Part shown: positions 1-9,924 of the stretch, one piece after another
How positions within the stretch are numbered: position 1 is the stretch's first letter
Layout of the letters: each line of letters starts with the position of its first letter
NCBI GenBank assembly: GCA_036881865.1
Contig: JBAJNM010000013.1
Coordinates: forward strand, 1-43,388
Source: Parvularculales bacterium
GTDB taxonomy: Bacteria; Pseudomonadota; Alphaproteobacteria; JAPOUT01; JBAJNM01
Reading direction: 5' to 3'
Length of the DNA stretch: 43,388 nucleotides
The notes under the pieces: model-generated
Seen by the model: only the letters and a program-made list of their open reading frames with translations
What the model was told of the DNA's origin: nothing
Databases searched by the model: none
Program-made: the position numbers and the translations under genes

Positions 1-4
1 AATA

Positions 5-81
5 TGGCGCGCCCGGAGAGATTCGAACTCCCGACCCCTTGATTCGTAGTCAAGTACTCTATCCAGCTGAGCTACGGGCGC
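5..81 (-). tRNA. tRNA-Arg (anticodon ACG)
   Basis: Read on the minus strand this folds as a complete 77-nt tRNA. The acceptor stem GCGCCCG pairs with CGGGCGC, and the D-arm is GCTC/GAGT. The anticodon stem CTTGA/TCAAG encloses loop CTACGAA, giving anticodon ACG, which is probably edited to ICG to read CGU/CGC/CGA. The T-arm is GGGAG-TTCGAAT-CTCTC, the discriminator base is G, and the 3' CCA is encoded. It is transcribed away from rplU, and its 3' end almost touches the window edge, so any terminator lies outside. Confidence 0.97.
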
Positions 82-241
82 TTACCAACAACCCCATAAT
101 ATCCACTATCACAACCGGACCGCCAGTGCCGCAGACATTGCATCGGGGAATATACAGAATATGCTTAGGGGGTTTCATAGCGCTCCCCTTGCCTCATGGC
201 AAGCCAACCACCCGCTCCATCCCCGCATCTCCCCCCAATGC

Positions 242-272
242 TTGACAGAAACGCCGCCAAGGGTAGTATAAT
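242..272 (+). promoter_or_regulatory. candidate sigma70-type promoter for rplU-rpmA
   Basis: A perfect TTGACA (242-247) is followed 19 nt later by a perfect TATAAT (267-272), about 75 nt before the rplU start. The spacer is slightly longer than the usual 17 nt; TAGTAT at 264-269 would give 16. It is the only strong promoter-like match in the tRNA-rplU gap. Confidence 0.55.
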
Positions 273-278
273 AGCCCT

Positions 279-299
279 AACCGGCTCGGGAGCGGTTTT
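279..299 (+). promoter_or_regulatory. stem-loop at the presumed 5' end of the rplU transcript
   Basis: AACC-(G)-GCT-CGGG-AGC-GGTT forms a compact hairpin with one bulged G, followed by TT. It starts about 7 nt after the candidate -10 box, so it would form the very 5' end of the mRNA. It could stabilise the message or act in r-protein feedback. I see no direct proof of either role. Confidence 0.3.
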
Positions 300-347
300 A
301 GCCTAATCCCTGTGTCCCGAACTCTTAACCCCTGAACGGATATCCTC

Positions 348-737
348 ATGTTTGCAGTCATCAGAACAGGCGGCAAGCAATATAAGATCACCAGTGGCGA
401 TGTTATTGCTGTCGAAAAGCTGACCGGTGCGGTGGGTGACACGATCACTCTGGACGACGTGCTGATGCTTGGGGGAGATGAGCCCGTTGCAGGGACACCC
501 CTTGTGGACGGAGCGCAGGTATCCGCCGAGATTGTCCGTCAGGGACGCGATAGCAAAATCACGGTCTTCAAAAAGAAAAGACGCAAGAATTACCGCCGTA
601 CCATGGGACACCGGCAACATCTGACCTGGCTGAAGATTACGGGCCTTGAAGGCCCCCAACAAGCGGCAGGTAAAACATCAACTAAAAAAGCGGCAAGTAA
701 AACGGAAAAAACTGCCAGCCAAACCGAGGAGACCTGA
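348..737 (+). CDS. rplU: 50S ribosomal protein L21
   Basis: 129-residue L21 of the large ribosomal subunit, which binds 23S rRNA. The N-terminus [14 protein letters not shown] and the basic segment [16 protein letters not shown] (about residues 75-90) are signature L21 sequence. The core ends near residue 105. A Lys/Thr/Ala-rich tail of about 24 residues follows; such tails are common in alphaproteobacterial L21. rpmA begins 3 nt after the stop, so the two are co-transcribed as in most bacteria. A promoter candidate and a 5' stem-loop lie upstream. The identification is secure. Confidence 0.97.
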   Translation: MFAVIRTGGKQYKITSGDVIAVEKLTGAVGDTITLDDVLMLGGDEPVAGTPLVDGAQVSAEIVRQGRDSKITVFKKKRRKNYRRTMGHRQHLTWLKITGLEGPQQAAGKTSTKKAASKTEKTASQTEET

Positions 738-740
738 ACC

Positions 741-1031
741 ATGGCCCACAAAAAAGCGGGCGGCTCATCGCGCAACGGACGTGACTCAGCAGGACGCCGT
801 TTAGGCGTTAAAAAGTTCGGGGGTGAAAAAGTAGCCCCCGGCATGATTATCGTGCGCCAGCGAGGGACAAAGTGGCATCCCGGTCTTCATGTGGGCATGG
901 GACGCGATCATACCCTGTTTGCCAAGACCCATGGCGCGGTTACCTTTCATGTCGGACGCGGCGGACGGCAATCCGTTTCCGTTGTTCCGGGCGATATCCC
1001 ACCGGCTCCTTCGCAGGAGCATGCATCCTGA
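741..1031 (+). CDS. rpmA: 50S ribosomal protein L27
   Basis: 96-residue L27, whose N-terminus reaches the peptidyl-transferase centre. The start [16 protein letters not shown] is diagnostic: it is the form that needs no N-terminal processing, unlike the Firmicute type. The motif GVKKFGGE and the Gly/His-rich core (about residues 22-80) also match the family. It lies 3 nt after rplU and ends before a clear intrinsic terminator, so rplU-rpmA forms its own transcription unit separate from obgE. Confidence 0.97.
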   Translation: MAHKKAGGSSRNGRDSAGRRLGVKKFGGEKVAPGMIIVRQRGTKWHPGLHVGMGRDHTLFAKTHGAVTFHVGRGGRQSVSVVPGDIPPAPSQEHAS

Positions 1032-1064
1032 GCCTGACTGTTGTTCTTTCGTAGAGACATTTGC

Positions 1065-1096
1065 AGGGAGGTGGGATACGGCCTCCCTATTTTTTT
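1065..1096 (+). terminator. Rho-independent terminator after rpmA
   Basis: A 7-bp perfect stem AGGGAGG/CCTCCCT (1065-1071 with 1082-1088) has a 10-nt loop and is followed by A and seven Ts (1090-1096). It lies between rpmA and obgE on the coding strand and probably reduces read-through into obgE. Confidence 0.8.
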
Positions 1097-1109
1097 ATCT
1101 TTTTTTTGA

Positions 1110-3318
<2,209 letters not shown>

Positions 3319-3322
<4 letters not shown>

Positions 3323-4605
3323 GTGCGACTGTCCAACACATAACGGATTCCGTAGAGACTACGGCCCACGCATTAGGCAGGGCCTCCCGTGAGGCTGCCG
3401 AGGTATTAGCGTGCCTTGGGCCTAAAGCGAAAGAGGCAGCATTGCTGGCCGCCGCCATGACCATGCGGGCGGATGCGGGTGATATTCTTGACGCTAATGC
3501 TCGCGATTTAGAGGAAGCATCCCAACGGGGGCTTGCCGAAGCCAAGCAGGAGCGTCTCACCCTTAATGATGAGCGTGTAGAAGCCATGGCTACAGCTCTG
3601 GAAGATATTGCGGCCCTGCCGGACCCTGTAGGACAAACCGTTAGTGAATGGTCCCGGCCCAACGGGCTTAATATTCGCCGGGTGCGTACTCCTTTGGGAG
3701 TTGTTGGGGTCATTTATGAAAGCCGCCCCAATGTAACGGCGGATGCCGGTGCCCTGTGCCTAAAAGCAGGGAATGCGGTTATCCTCAGGGGTGGGTCAGA
3801 ATGTTATCACTCCAACCGTGCCATTCATGAATGTCTGAAGCAGGGCCTTATTGCTGCAGACATACCGGAGGGAGCCATCCAGTTGGTGCCCTCTCAGGAC
3901 CGGGCCTTTGTCAGCGCTCTACTGAGTGGTCTTGGTGGTGCTATTGATGTTATTGTGCCCCGTGGCGGGGTGTCACTTCTGGGGCGGGTTAAGGCTGAAG
4001 CGCGAGTGCCGGTGTTTGGTCATCTGGAGGGGGTCTGCACGATTTTTGTAGACCGTGAGGCTGACCTTGCCATGGCCCGCGACGTTGTCGTGAATGCCAA
4101 GCTGCGACGCACCAGTATTTGCGGGGCGGCAGAAACCCTGCTGGTAGATGAGCAATGTGCTGCCACTCACCTTAAGCCCCTTGTGACAGATTTGCTGGAT
4201 GCCGGATGCGCCGTGCGGGGGGATCAGGCAACGCAGGCCGTTGACCCCCGTGTTGAACCGGCAACACAGGAAGATTGGCCACGGGAATATCTGGATGCCA
4301 TCATCAGTGTAGGGGTTGTCGCCGACGTGCAGGCCGCTATGGCCCATATCGGCCGCTATGGATCCCAACACACGGAAGCCATCATCACCGACAATGAAAA
4401 AACAGCGGCTTTGTTTCTTGATCAGGTGGACAGTGCCATTGTTATGCACAACACCTCCACCCAATATGCCGACGGAGGTGAGTTTGGCATGGGCGCGGAG
4501 ATTGGCATTGCCACAGGACGACTGCATGCGCGCGGGCCGGTCGGGGTTGAGCAGTTGACCAGTTTTAAATATCAGGTGCGGGGCTCAGGTCAAACGCGCC
4601 CCTAA
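3319..4605 (+). CDS. proA: gamma-glutamyl phosphate reductase
   Basis: 428-residue aldehyde-dehydrogenase-fold enzyme. It reduces gamma-glutamyl phosphate with NADPH to glutamate semialdehyde, the second proline step. Family motifs visible are [31 protein letters not shown], the nucleophile region [10 protein letters not shown] with Cys268, and [20 protein letters not shown] near the C-terminus. The ATG overlaps the proB stop (ATGA). This kinase-reductase pairing is universal, because the labile acyl phosphate is channelled between them. Length is normal and no lesion is seen. Confidence 0.97.
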
Positions 4606-4618
4606 CCCCTCCCTCATC

Positions 4619-5227
4619 ATGCGTGCCAACCCTGCCATAGGTGTTCCCGCCCCTGAAGCGGGTATGCGGATAGGTCTTCTTGGGGGCTCATTCAATCCGG
4701 CTCATAAGGGGCATCTTGACCTGAGCCTGTGCGCCCTTGCCCGCCTTGACCTCCATCAGGTGTGGTGGGTGGTATCACCCCGGAACCCTCTCAAAGAGAC
4801 ACTTCAGGTTGCGCCTTATGAGGAGCGGCTTGAACGGGCACACGATCTGGCACAACATCCCGCTATTGTCGTTAGCGATATAGAGTACCGAATGGGGCTG
4901 CGTTATACCATTGACACCATAACCGCCCTTCAGAACAGAAACCCCGGCGTGGACTTTGTGCTTTTGCTCGGCGCCGATAATGTGTTGCAATTACCCCATT
5001 GGCGGAATTGGCGGAAAATTATCATGCGGCTACCTCTGGCCGTAATGCCCCGCGCACCCTATACGCGAACCGCCCGAACAGGAAAAGTGGCTCAAATCGT
5101 TAATAATCACCACGTTTATGGCCACACTGACAACCTGCATGCACATCTCAGACCTCCGGCCCTTATTTTTCTTGAGGGGCCGGAAAACCCCCTCTCGTCA
5201 ACCGCATTGCGAAATAAAGAGACCTGA
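4619..5227 (+). CDS. nadD: nicotinate-nucleotide adenylyltransferase
   Basis: 202-residue NadD, which converts nicotinate mononucleotide and ATP to deamido-NAD. The nucleotidyltransferase signature GGSFNPAHKGH (22-32, with HxGH at 29-32) is present, as is the C-terminal SSTALR (compare ISSTxIR). The middle contains LLGADNVLQLPHWRNW. An internal ATG at 4664 (residue 16) would begin right at the Rossmann strand; neither start has a strong Shine-Dalgarno. The gene follows proA by 13 nt. In related genomes rsfS normally follows nadD; here egtB-egtD intervene. Confidence 0.95.
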   Translation: MRANPAIGVPAPEAGMRIGLLGGSFNPAHKGHLDLSLCALARLDLHQVWWVVSPRNPLKETLQVAPYEERLERAHDLAQHPAIVVSDIEYRMGLRYTIDTITALQNRNPGVDFVLLLGADNVLQLPHWRNWRKIIMRLPLAVMPRAPYTRTARTGKVAQIVNNHHVYGHTDNLHAHLRPPALIFLEGPENPLSSTALRNKET

Positions 5228-5254
5228 CCCGGAGTATGTGTGCCTCCTTTCCGG

Positions 5255-5283
5255 TTGACAGTGCCCCTCCATTCGCGTTTATT
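5255..5283 (+). promoter_or_regulatory. weak promoter candidate in the nadD-egtB gap
   Basis: A perfect -35 TTGACA (5255-5260) is followed after 17 nt by TTTATT (5278-5283), a 4/6 match to TATAAT. It is about 190 nt before the egtB start and upstream of the repeated motif cluster at 5378-5423, which suits promoter plus downstream operators. Support is sequence only. Confidence 0.3.
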
Positions 5284-5377
5284 TGACTATATGCCCCTAC
5301 GTTGCGCACGCATGTTGCGCCGTTTATGCTTCATCTTATGTATCATCGGTGAAAAGGAAAAAGCAGGTTAGAGAGCA

Positions 5378-5423
5378 TTAACCCTCACATTTGGTGGATA
5401 ACCTCCATTTGGACCCGAGGTTA
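5378..5423 (+). promoter_or_regulatory. repeated motif array (candidate operator) upstream of egtB
   Basis: Three related sites lie in 46 bp. TTAACCCTCACATTTGG (5378-5394) and ATAACCTCCATTTGG (5398-5412) are direct repeats whose TAACC cores are 20 bp apart. TAACCTC (5399-5405) also pairs with GAGGTTA (5417-5423) as a perfect 7-bp inverted repeat with an 11-nt spacer. This arrangement of a direct repeat plus a dyad two helical turns apart is typical of a transcription-factor site about 50-95 nt before the egtB ATG. The factor is unknown. Confidence 0.4.
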
Positions 5424-5472
5424 ACAGGTATTTCCCCTGTCTTTGGCTCCCTGTCTTTGCCCCACAGGATTT

Positions 5473-6888
5473 ATGACAAGCGATATTCTTATACATCCCG
5501 CATCCCATGATGCTGCGCACCGCACGCAGACCCGAGATCCTACCCCTTGTCATCATCCGCCAGCACACCGCGATGACCGCGAAGGCTTTTTGCACTGGTA
5601 CAATACGGTTCGTACCGATAGTCAGATTCTGGCCGACCCCCTCGCACCGGAAGACATGGTTATCCAATCCATGCCGGATGTCAGCCCCACCAAATGGCAT
5701 CTGGCTCATACCAGCTGGTTCTTCGAAACATTTCTGCTTACTCCCTACGTATCTGCATACGAACCGCCCAATGCCATTTATGGGCACCTTTTCAATTCTT
5801 ATTATGAAGGCATAGGACAGCCTTTTTCCCGTCTCCGACGCGGCATGATATCGCGCCCTACCGTTAGTGAGATTTTAGACTATAGAGCGCAGGTGGATGC
5901 TGCCATGGCAGCGTTTATTCTCAACGCCCCCCAGGACACATGGCGCGAAGCGGCGGCTTTTGTCAGTCTGGGTCTTCATCATGAACAACAGCATCAGGAA
6001 TTGATGCTCACCGACATTAAGCACGTACTCTCTGAAAACCCCATGATGCCTGCGGCCTATAAAGCCGTTGATGATTTCAGGGGCAATATGGCAGAAGCAC
6101 AAGCTCTTGAGTGGCATGCTTTTGATGGCGGGCTTGTTGACATCGGACACGACAGTCAGGGAACAGACCCCGCTCTGGATTTCGCTTTTGATAATGAAAG
6201 CCCCCGCCATGAACAATTAGTGCGTCCGTTTTTATTGGCCAACCGGTTGATCACCAATGGAGAATATTTATCCTTTGTAGAAGATGGCGGGTACCAAAAC
6301 CCTCTGCTCTGGCTGGCTGACGGATGGAGTCAGGTGCAGGAAAACAACTGGGTAGCCCCTCTTTATTGGCAACGGGGTGAGGGATATGACTGCGAGCAAA
6401 GCGATGTCTGGCGGGAGTTCACGCTGGCGGGCCTCGTGCCGTTAAATCCGGCCACTCCGGTCTGTCATTTGTCTTATTACGAGGCCGATGCCTTTGCCAG
6501 ATGGGCAGATGCGCGGTTACCCTCGGAAGAAGAGCAAGAACATGCAGCGAACGGGCAGTCTATCACGGGTAATTTTGGCCGCATGATCATCAAGGGAATT
6601 GCCCACGCCGTTCATCCCGACCCTGCTACAAAAAACGGCACAACACCAAATCAGATATACGGAGACGTATGGGAGTGGTCTCACAGTGCGTACGCCGCCT
6701 ATCCCGGTTATCGTCCAGCTCAAGGGGCGGTGGGGGAATACAACGGTAAGTTCATGTGTGGACAATATGCTCTGCGCGGCGGCAGTTGTGCTACACCGAC
6801 GGGTCACGTGCGCTTGACGTATCGCAATTTCTTTCCTCCCAGTGCGCGCTGGCAGTTCTCCGGTCTGCGCCTTGCGCAGGATGCCTGA
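5473..6888 (+). CDS. egtB: ergothioneine biosynthesis sulfoxide synthase EgtB
   Basis: 471-residue non-haem iron enzyme that joins a thiol donor to hercynine with O2 in ergothioneine synthesis. The N-terminal DinB-like domain carries WHLAHTSWF (His76/His79) and the iron motif HX3HXE, HEQQHQE at 170-176. The C-terminal formylglycine-generating-enzyme fold includes GDVWEWSHS and ends in ALRGGSCATP...RLTYRNFFPP. I start at ATG 5473 because the frame upstream offers only TTG 5443. Its partner egtD begins 20 nt downstream. The pair appears inserted between nadD and rsfS. Thiol-donor preference cannot be told from the sequence. Confidence 0.93.
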   Translation: MTSDILIHPASHDAAHRTQTRDPTPCHHPPAHRDDREGFLHWYNTVRTDSQILADPLAPEDMVIQSMPDVSPTKWHLAHTSWFFETFLLTPYVSAYEPPNAIYGHLFNSYYEGIGQPFSRLRRGMISRPTVSEILDYRAQVDAAMAAFILNAPQDTWREAAAFVSLGLHHEQQHQELMLTDIKHVLSENPMMPAAYKAVDDFRGNMAEAQALEWHAFDGGLVDIGHDSQGTDPALDFAFDNESPRHEQLVRPFLLANRLITNGEYLSFVEDGGYQNPLLWLADGWSQVQENNWVAPLYWQRGEGYDCEQSDVWREFTLAGLVPLNPATPVCHLSYYEADAFARWADARLPSEEEQEHAANGQSITGNFGRMIIKGIAHAVHPDPATKNGTTPNQIYGDVWEWSHSAYAAYPGYRPAQGAVGEYNGKFMCGQYALRGGSCATPTGHVRLTYRNFFPPSARWQFSGLRLAQDA

Positions 6889-6908
6889 ACTCAGGAGCCT
6901 TACGTCTC

Positions 6909-7910
6909 ATGCCCGCCATCGCCGAACCCCTCAGTCAGGAGGGAGCGCTCTCGTTTTTTCTGGACCAGGCACCGGATGCCGGCGACTTTCGTCAGGATGT
7001 CATCGCGGGTCTATCGCAAGCCCCCAAACAGATTGCTCCTAAACATTTCTACGATGCCGAAGGCTCCCGCTTATTTGATCTTATCTGCGAGACACCGGAG
7101 TATTACGTTACCCGCACCGAGTGCACTCTTCTGGATGACATAGCCGTCGAGATGGCACAACTGGCAGGTCCCGACGCCATCATTATCGAGTTTGGAAGCG
7201 GGGCCAGTGTTAAAATCCGCCGCTTACTTGACGAACTCAAAACACCACAGGCCTATGTAGCCATTGATATCAGCGCAGAACATTTACACACTTCGGCACA
7301 AAACCTAGCCAAAGATTGGCCCGTTTTGGACATCGGTGCTATCTGTGCCGATTTCACCGGCCACATCAACCTACCGGAATCTTTAACTCACCCCACCACC
7401 AGACGCCTCGGTTTTTTGCCAGGCTCTACTATCGGCAATTTTACGCCGACGGAAGCACAAGCTCTCCTCACACGATTTCATGACCTGCTGGCTCCCAACA
7501 GCGCTTTCCTCATCGGCGTGGATCTCAAAAAAGATCCCTCTCTCATAGAAGCCGCTTACAATGATGCCACAGGCATAACAGCAGCCTTCAACTACCATCT
7601 GCTTGAGCGCATGGTTGATGAGCTTGACGCCGACCTCAACCCCGATGCCTTTCACCACCGCGCTTTTTACAACACCGGCAAAGGACGAATAGAAATGCAT
7701 CTGGAAAGCCAACACGCCCACACGGTTACCATTGATGGGCACAGTTTTGATTTTACAGAGGGAGAAACCATCCATACGGAAAACTCTTACAAATATACCG
7801 TTGAGGAGTTTCAGACGCTGTCTATCAAAGCCAAGTGGACACCTCAACGAGTATGGACAGACCCCAATCACCTACTCAGTATTCACTGGCTGGAAAGCAC
7901 GCCCTCATAG
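6909..7910 (+). CDS. egtD: L-histidine N-alpha-methyltransferase EgtD
   Basis: 333-residue SAM-dependent enzyme that trimethylates histidine to hercynine, the substrate of EgtB. Family sequence is plain: PKHFYDAEGSRLFDLICETPEYY, the SAM motif EFGSGAS (94-100), AYVAIDIS, and LGFLPGSTIGNFTP. The reading frame is open upstream into egtB, but ATG 6909 gives the canonical N-terminus and has AGGAG about 11 nt upstream. It follows egtB by 20 nt, so both are one operon. No egtA/C/E is visible here; many proteobacteria use only egtB and egtD plus an unlinked lyase. Confidence 0.95.
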   Translation: MPAIAEPLSQEGALSFFLDQAPDAGDFRQDVIAGLSQAPKQIAPKHFYDAEGSRLFDLICETPEYYVTRTECTLLDDIAVEMAQLAGPDAIIIEFGSGASVKIRRLLDELKTPQAYVAIDISAEHLHTSAQNLAKDWPVLDIGAICADFTGHINLPESLTHPTTRRLGFLPGSTIGNFTPTEAQALLTRFHDLLAPNSAFLIGVDLKKDPSLIEAAYNDATGITAAFNYHLLERMVDELDADLNPDAFHHRAFYNTGKGRIEMHLESQHAHTVTIDGHSFDFTEGETIHTENSYKYTVEEFQTLSIKAKWTPQRVWTDPNHLLSIHWLESTPS

Positions 7911-7941
7911 CCGTGCCATCTTGAACATGAGTTCTGAAACA

Positions 7942-7974
7942 TTTATGCTGACAACCGTGTCAACACAGCATAAA
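7942..7974 (+). other. perfect inverted repeat between egtD and rsfS
   Basis: TTTATGCTG (7942-7950) and CAGCATAAA (7966-7974) form a perfect 9-bp dyad with a 15-nt spacer. The spacer contains GACA-ACCG-TGTC, which can extend the stem-loop. No T-run follows, so a classical intrinsic terminator is unlikely. It may be an operator for rsfS or an mRNA end-stabilising hairpin for egtBD. Confidence 0.4.
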
Positions 7975-8012
7975 ACAACAGACTCTGGAAGTTCTCCGGC
8001 AGGGCAAGTCCC

Positions 8013-8465
8013 ATGAACCACAAAACCGGTATGCACCCTGAGATCTCTTTCATGACCCTTGGGGAAGGCACGGACAAAACCCAACGCAGTACCAAGACAC
8101 TGGACGTAATTCTTGACAGCCTGTCTGATGATAAGGCTTTTGAAATTATCGTGATTGATTTAGCGGGTAAAACCCAGATTGCCGATTATATGGTGATCGC
8201 AAGTGGCCGCTCGGCGCGTCATGTAGGGGCAATCGCCGACCATGTTGTCAGACGTCTCAAAGAAACCGGCGCCGGACGCGCACGCATAGAAGGTTTACCC
8301 CAATGCGATTGGGTTTTAATTGATGCGATTGATGTTATTGCTCATGTTTTTCGCCCTGAAGTGCGGCAATTTTATAATCTGGAGAAAATGTGGACCGAAT
8401 CTCATCTCTCCGACGATATGATCGTCTCTGCCCCCGAAGTGGACACCCCAACGGACACTCAATGA
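8013..8465 (+). CDS. rsfS: ribosomal silencing factor RsfS
   Basis: 150-residue Iojap/RsfS protein. It binds L14 on the 50S subunit and blocks subunit joining when nutrients are scarce. The family core runs from TLDVILDSLSDDKAFEIIVIDL through DYMVIASGRSARHVGAIADHV to WVLIDAIDVIAHVFRPEVRQFYNLEKMW (about residues 28-128). The first ~25 residues and the Thr/Asp-rich tail are extensions. ATG 8013 is used; internal Mets at residues 7 and 14 are possible. It overlaps rlmH by ATGA, the classic pairing of two ribosome-modulating genes. Confidence 0.95.
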   Translation: MNHKTGMHPEISFMTLGEGTDKTQRSTKTLDVILDSLSDDKAFEIIVIDLAGKTQIADYMVIASGRSARHVGAIADHVVRRLKETGAGRARIEGLPQCDWVLIDAIDVIAHVFRPEVRQFYNLEKMWTESHLSDDMIVSAPEVDTPTDTQ

Positions 8466-8947
8466 AGCTCCATATTGGCGCTACCGGCCGGATTCGTTCA
8501 GGACCGGAACAGGACCTTGTGCAGACTTATCTGAGCAGGGCAGTCAGCGCCGGACAAGGGCTTGGATTTCATGGACCTGAACTCCACGAAGTAGACGTAA
8601 AACAATCCCTCCCCATTGCGCAGCGCCAAACAAAAGAGGCGGATTTGCTGCGCAAATGTGCTCCCGATAATGCCATCATTGTTGCTCTGGATAGACAAGG
8701 ACACACAGAAGACAGCGAAACCTTTGCCGCACGACTTGCGGATTGGCGGGATAGCGGTATCCGCGATCTTATCTTTATGATTGGCGGGGCTGACGGGTTG
8801 GATGCGGAATTATGTGCTCAGGCGCGTTTTGTTTTAGCCCTTGGCCCTATGACCTGGCCTCATGGACTTGTACGCATTATGCTGACCGAGCAGATTTACC
8901 GCGCCTTAACCATTTTGAACAATCACCCCTATCACCATGGTCATTAA
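8462..8947 (+). CDS. rlmH: 23S rRNA pseudouridine(1915) N3-methyltransferase
   Basis: 161-residue SPOUT-fold enzyme that methylates pseudouridine 1915 in helix 69 of assembled ribosomes. The SAM-knot region FMIGGADGLD (GGADG at 108-112) and the C-terminal MTWPHGLVRIMLTEQIYRA...NNHPYHH are diagnostic. The ATG overlaps the rsfS TGA (ATGA), and the 3' end overlaps the next gene by 11 nt, so the four-gene run rsfS-rlmH-envC-ctpA is tightly packed. Confidence 0.96.
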   Translation: MKLHIGATGRIRSGPEQDLVQTYLSRAVSAGQGLGFHGPELHEVDVKQSLPIAQRQTKEADLLRKCAPDNAIIVALDRQGHTEDSETFAARLADWRDSGIRDLIFMIGGADGLDAELCAQARFVLALGPMTWPHGLVRIMLTEQIYRALTILNNHPYHHGH

Positions 8948-9860
8948 CCGGCCTGCAATTGTTTTTTTGGTTGCTCTGGCCCTTCCGGCCAACACAAGTA
9001 TGGCGCAAACCCAACAAGACCAAAGCCGTCTTACAGCACTGGATAATCAGTTGCGCCTTGTCGTGAAAGAAAAACAATCTATTCAAGACGACATAGAAGA
9101 AAATCAACGTCTCATGGCGGCTGTTCTCGTTGGACTTGTTCACAACCGGCTTCGGGAGAATAAGACACCTACACCTTCTGCCGAAGAACGGCTTGCCGGA
9201 GAACGACGGAAAATGGTTATGCGCAGCCTGATTCCCCTTCTGCAAGAACGATATGAAACATTGCTGGGCAAAATAACCACCCTGAACGAGCAGCATCAAG
9301 CACTTCTAGCACAAAGGCAAGATATTGACCCCACCGCTCAAGCCACTCCTGATGATATAGAGACCTATCTTCAAGAAGCTCCTCGCTCGTTAACCATACC
9401 TGTTACCGGTACTTTCGCCCGCCGTTTTGTCAGCGAAGACAGTAACCAGAACGATGTGGATGGCGTATTTAAGGGTATCGTCATTGAAACACGTCTTGAT
9501 GTCCCGGTATTCTCGCCTGTTGATGGCATCGTTATTTATGTGGGCGCACTAAATTTTTATGGAAAGACATTAATTATCAGGGCCGGAAAAGGGTATCATG
9601 TATTGCTGGCCGGGATGGAACGGGTTAAGGTTCAAACAAACCAGCGAGTTTTATCTGGTGAGCCTGTCGGCTTCACAGGCGTGGCCGGGCGTAGATTTGA
9701 CAGTAAATTTAGCGGCAAAAACGAGGGGCAAAGTCAAAGCCATAAAAATCATGATGCAACGGACAACCGCACCATGCTATATTTCGAATTCAGAAAAGAT
9801 GGTACCCCTATTGACCCCGTTCCCTGGTTTACAACAGGCACATCGCCACCGCTCTCATAG
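8937..9860 (+). CDS. EnvC-like degenerate LytM/M23 protein, amidase activator
   Basis: 307-residue predicted periplasmic protein. It has a signal peptide (about 1-23), a charged helical region likely to be coiled coil (about 25-125) and a C-terminal LytM/peptidase M23 domain (about 150-300). The zinc ligands of active M23 enzymes are missing: where HxxxD would be it has GVFKGIVIE, where the H is expected before LYAHL it has YHVLLAGME, and the HxH is replaced by LYFEF. This is the EnvC pattern, in which the dead domain activates septal amidases. The neighbour ctpA is the usual partner gene in proteobacteria. It overlaps rlmH by 11 nt. Confidence 0.85.
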   Translation: MVINRPAIVFLVALALPANTSMAQTQQDQSRLTALDNQLRLVVKEKQSIQDDIEENQRLMAAVLVGLVHNRLRENKTPTPSAEERLAGERRKMVMRSLIPLLQERYETLLGKITTLNEQHQALLAQRQDIDPTAQATPDDIETYLQEAPRSLTIPVTGTFARRFVSEDSNQNDVDGVFKGIVIETRLDVPVFSPVDGIVIYVGALNFYGKTLIIRAGKGYHVLLAGMERVKVQTNQRVLSGEPVGFTGVAGRRFDSKFSGKNEGQSQSHKNHDATDNRTMLYFEFRKDGTPIDPVPWFTTGTSPPLS

Positions 9861-9924
9861 AGAGTAATAGCCACCATTCTACAGTCAACGTTCTACAATC
9901 AACAAAATCATAAGGGTAAAAACG

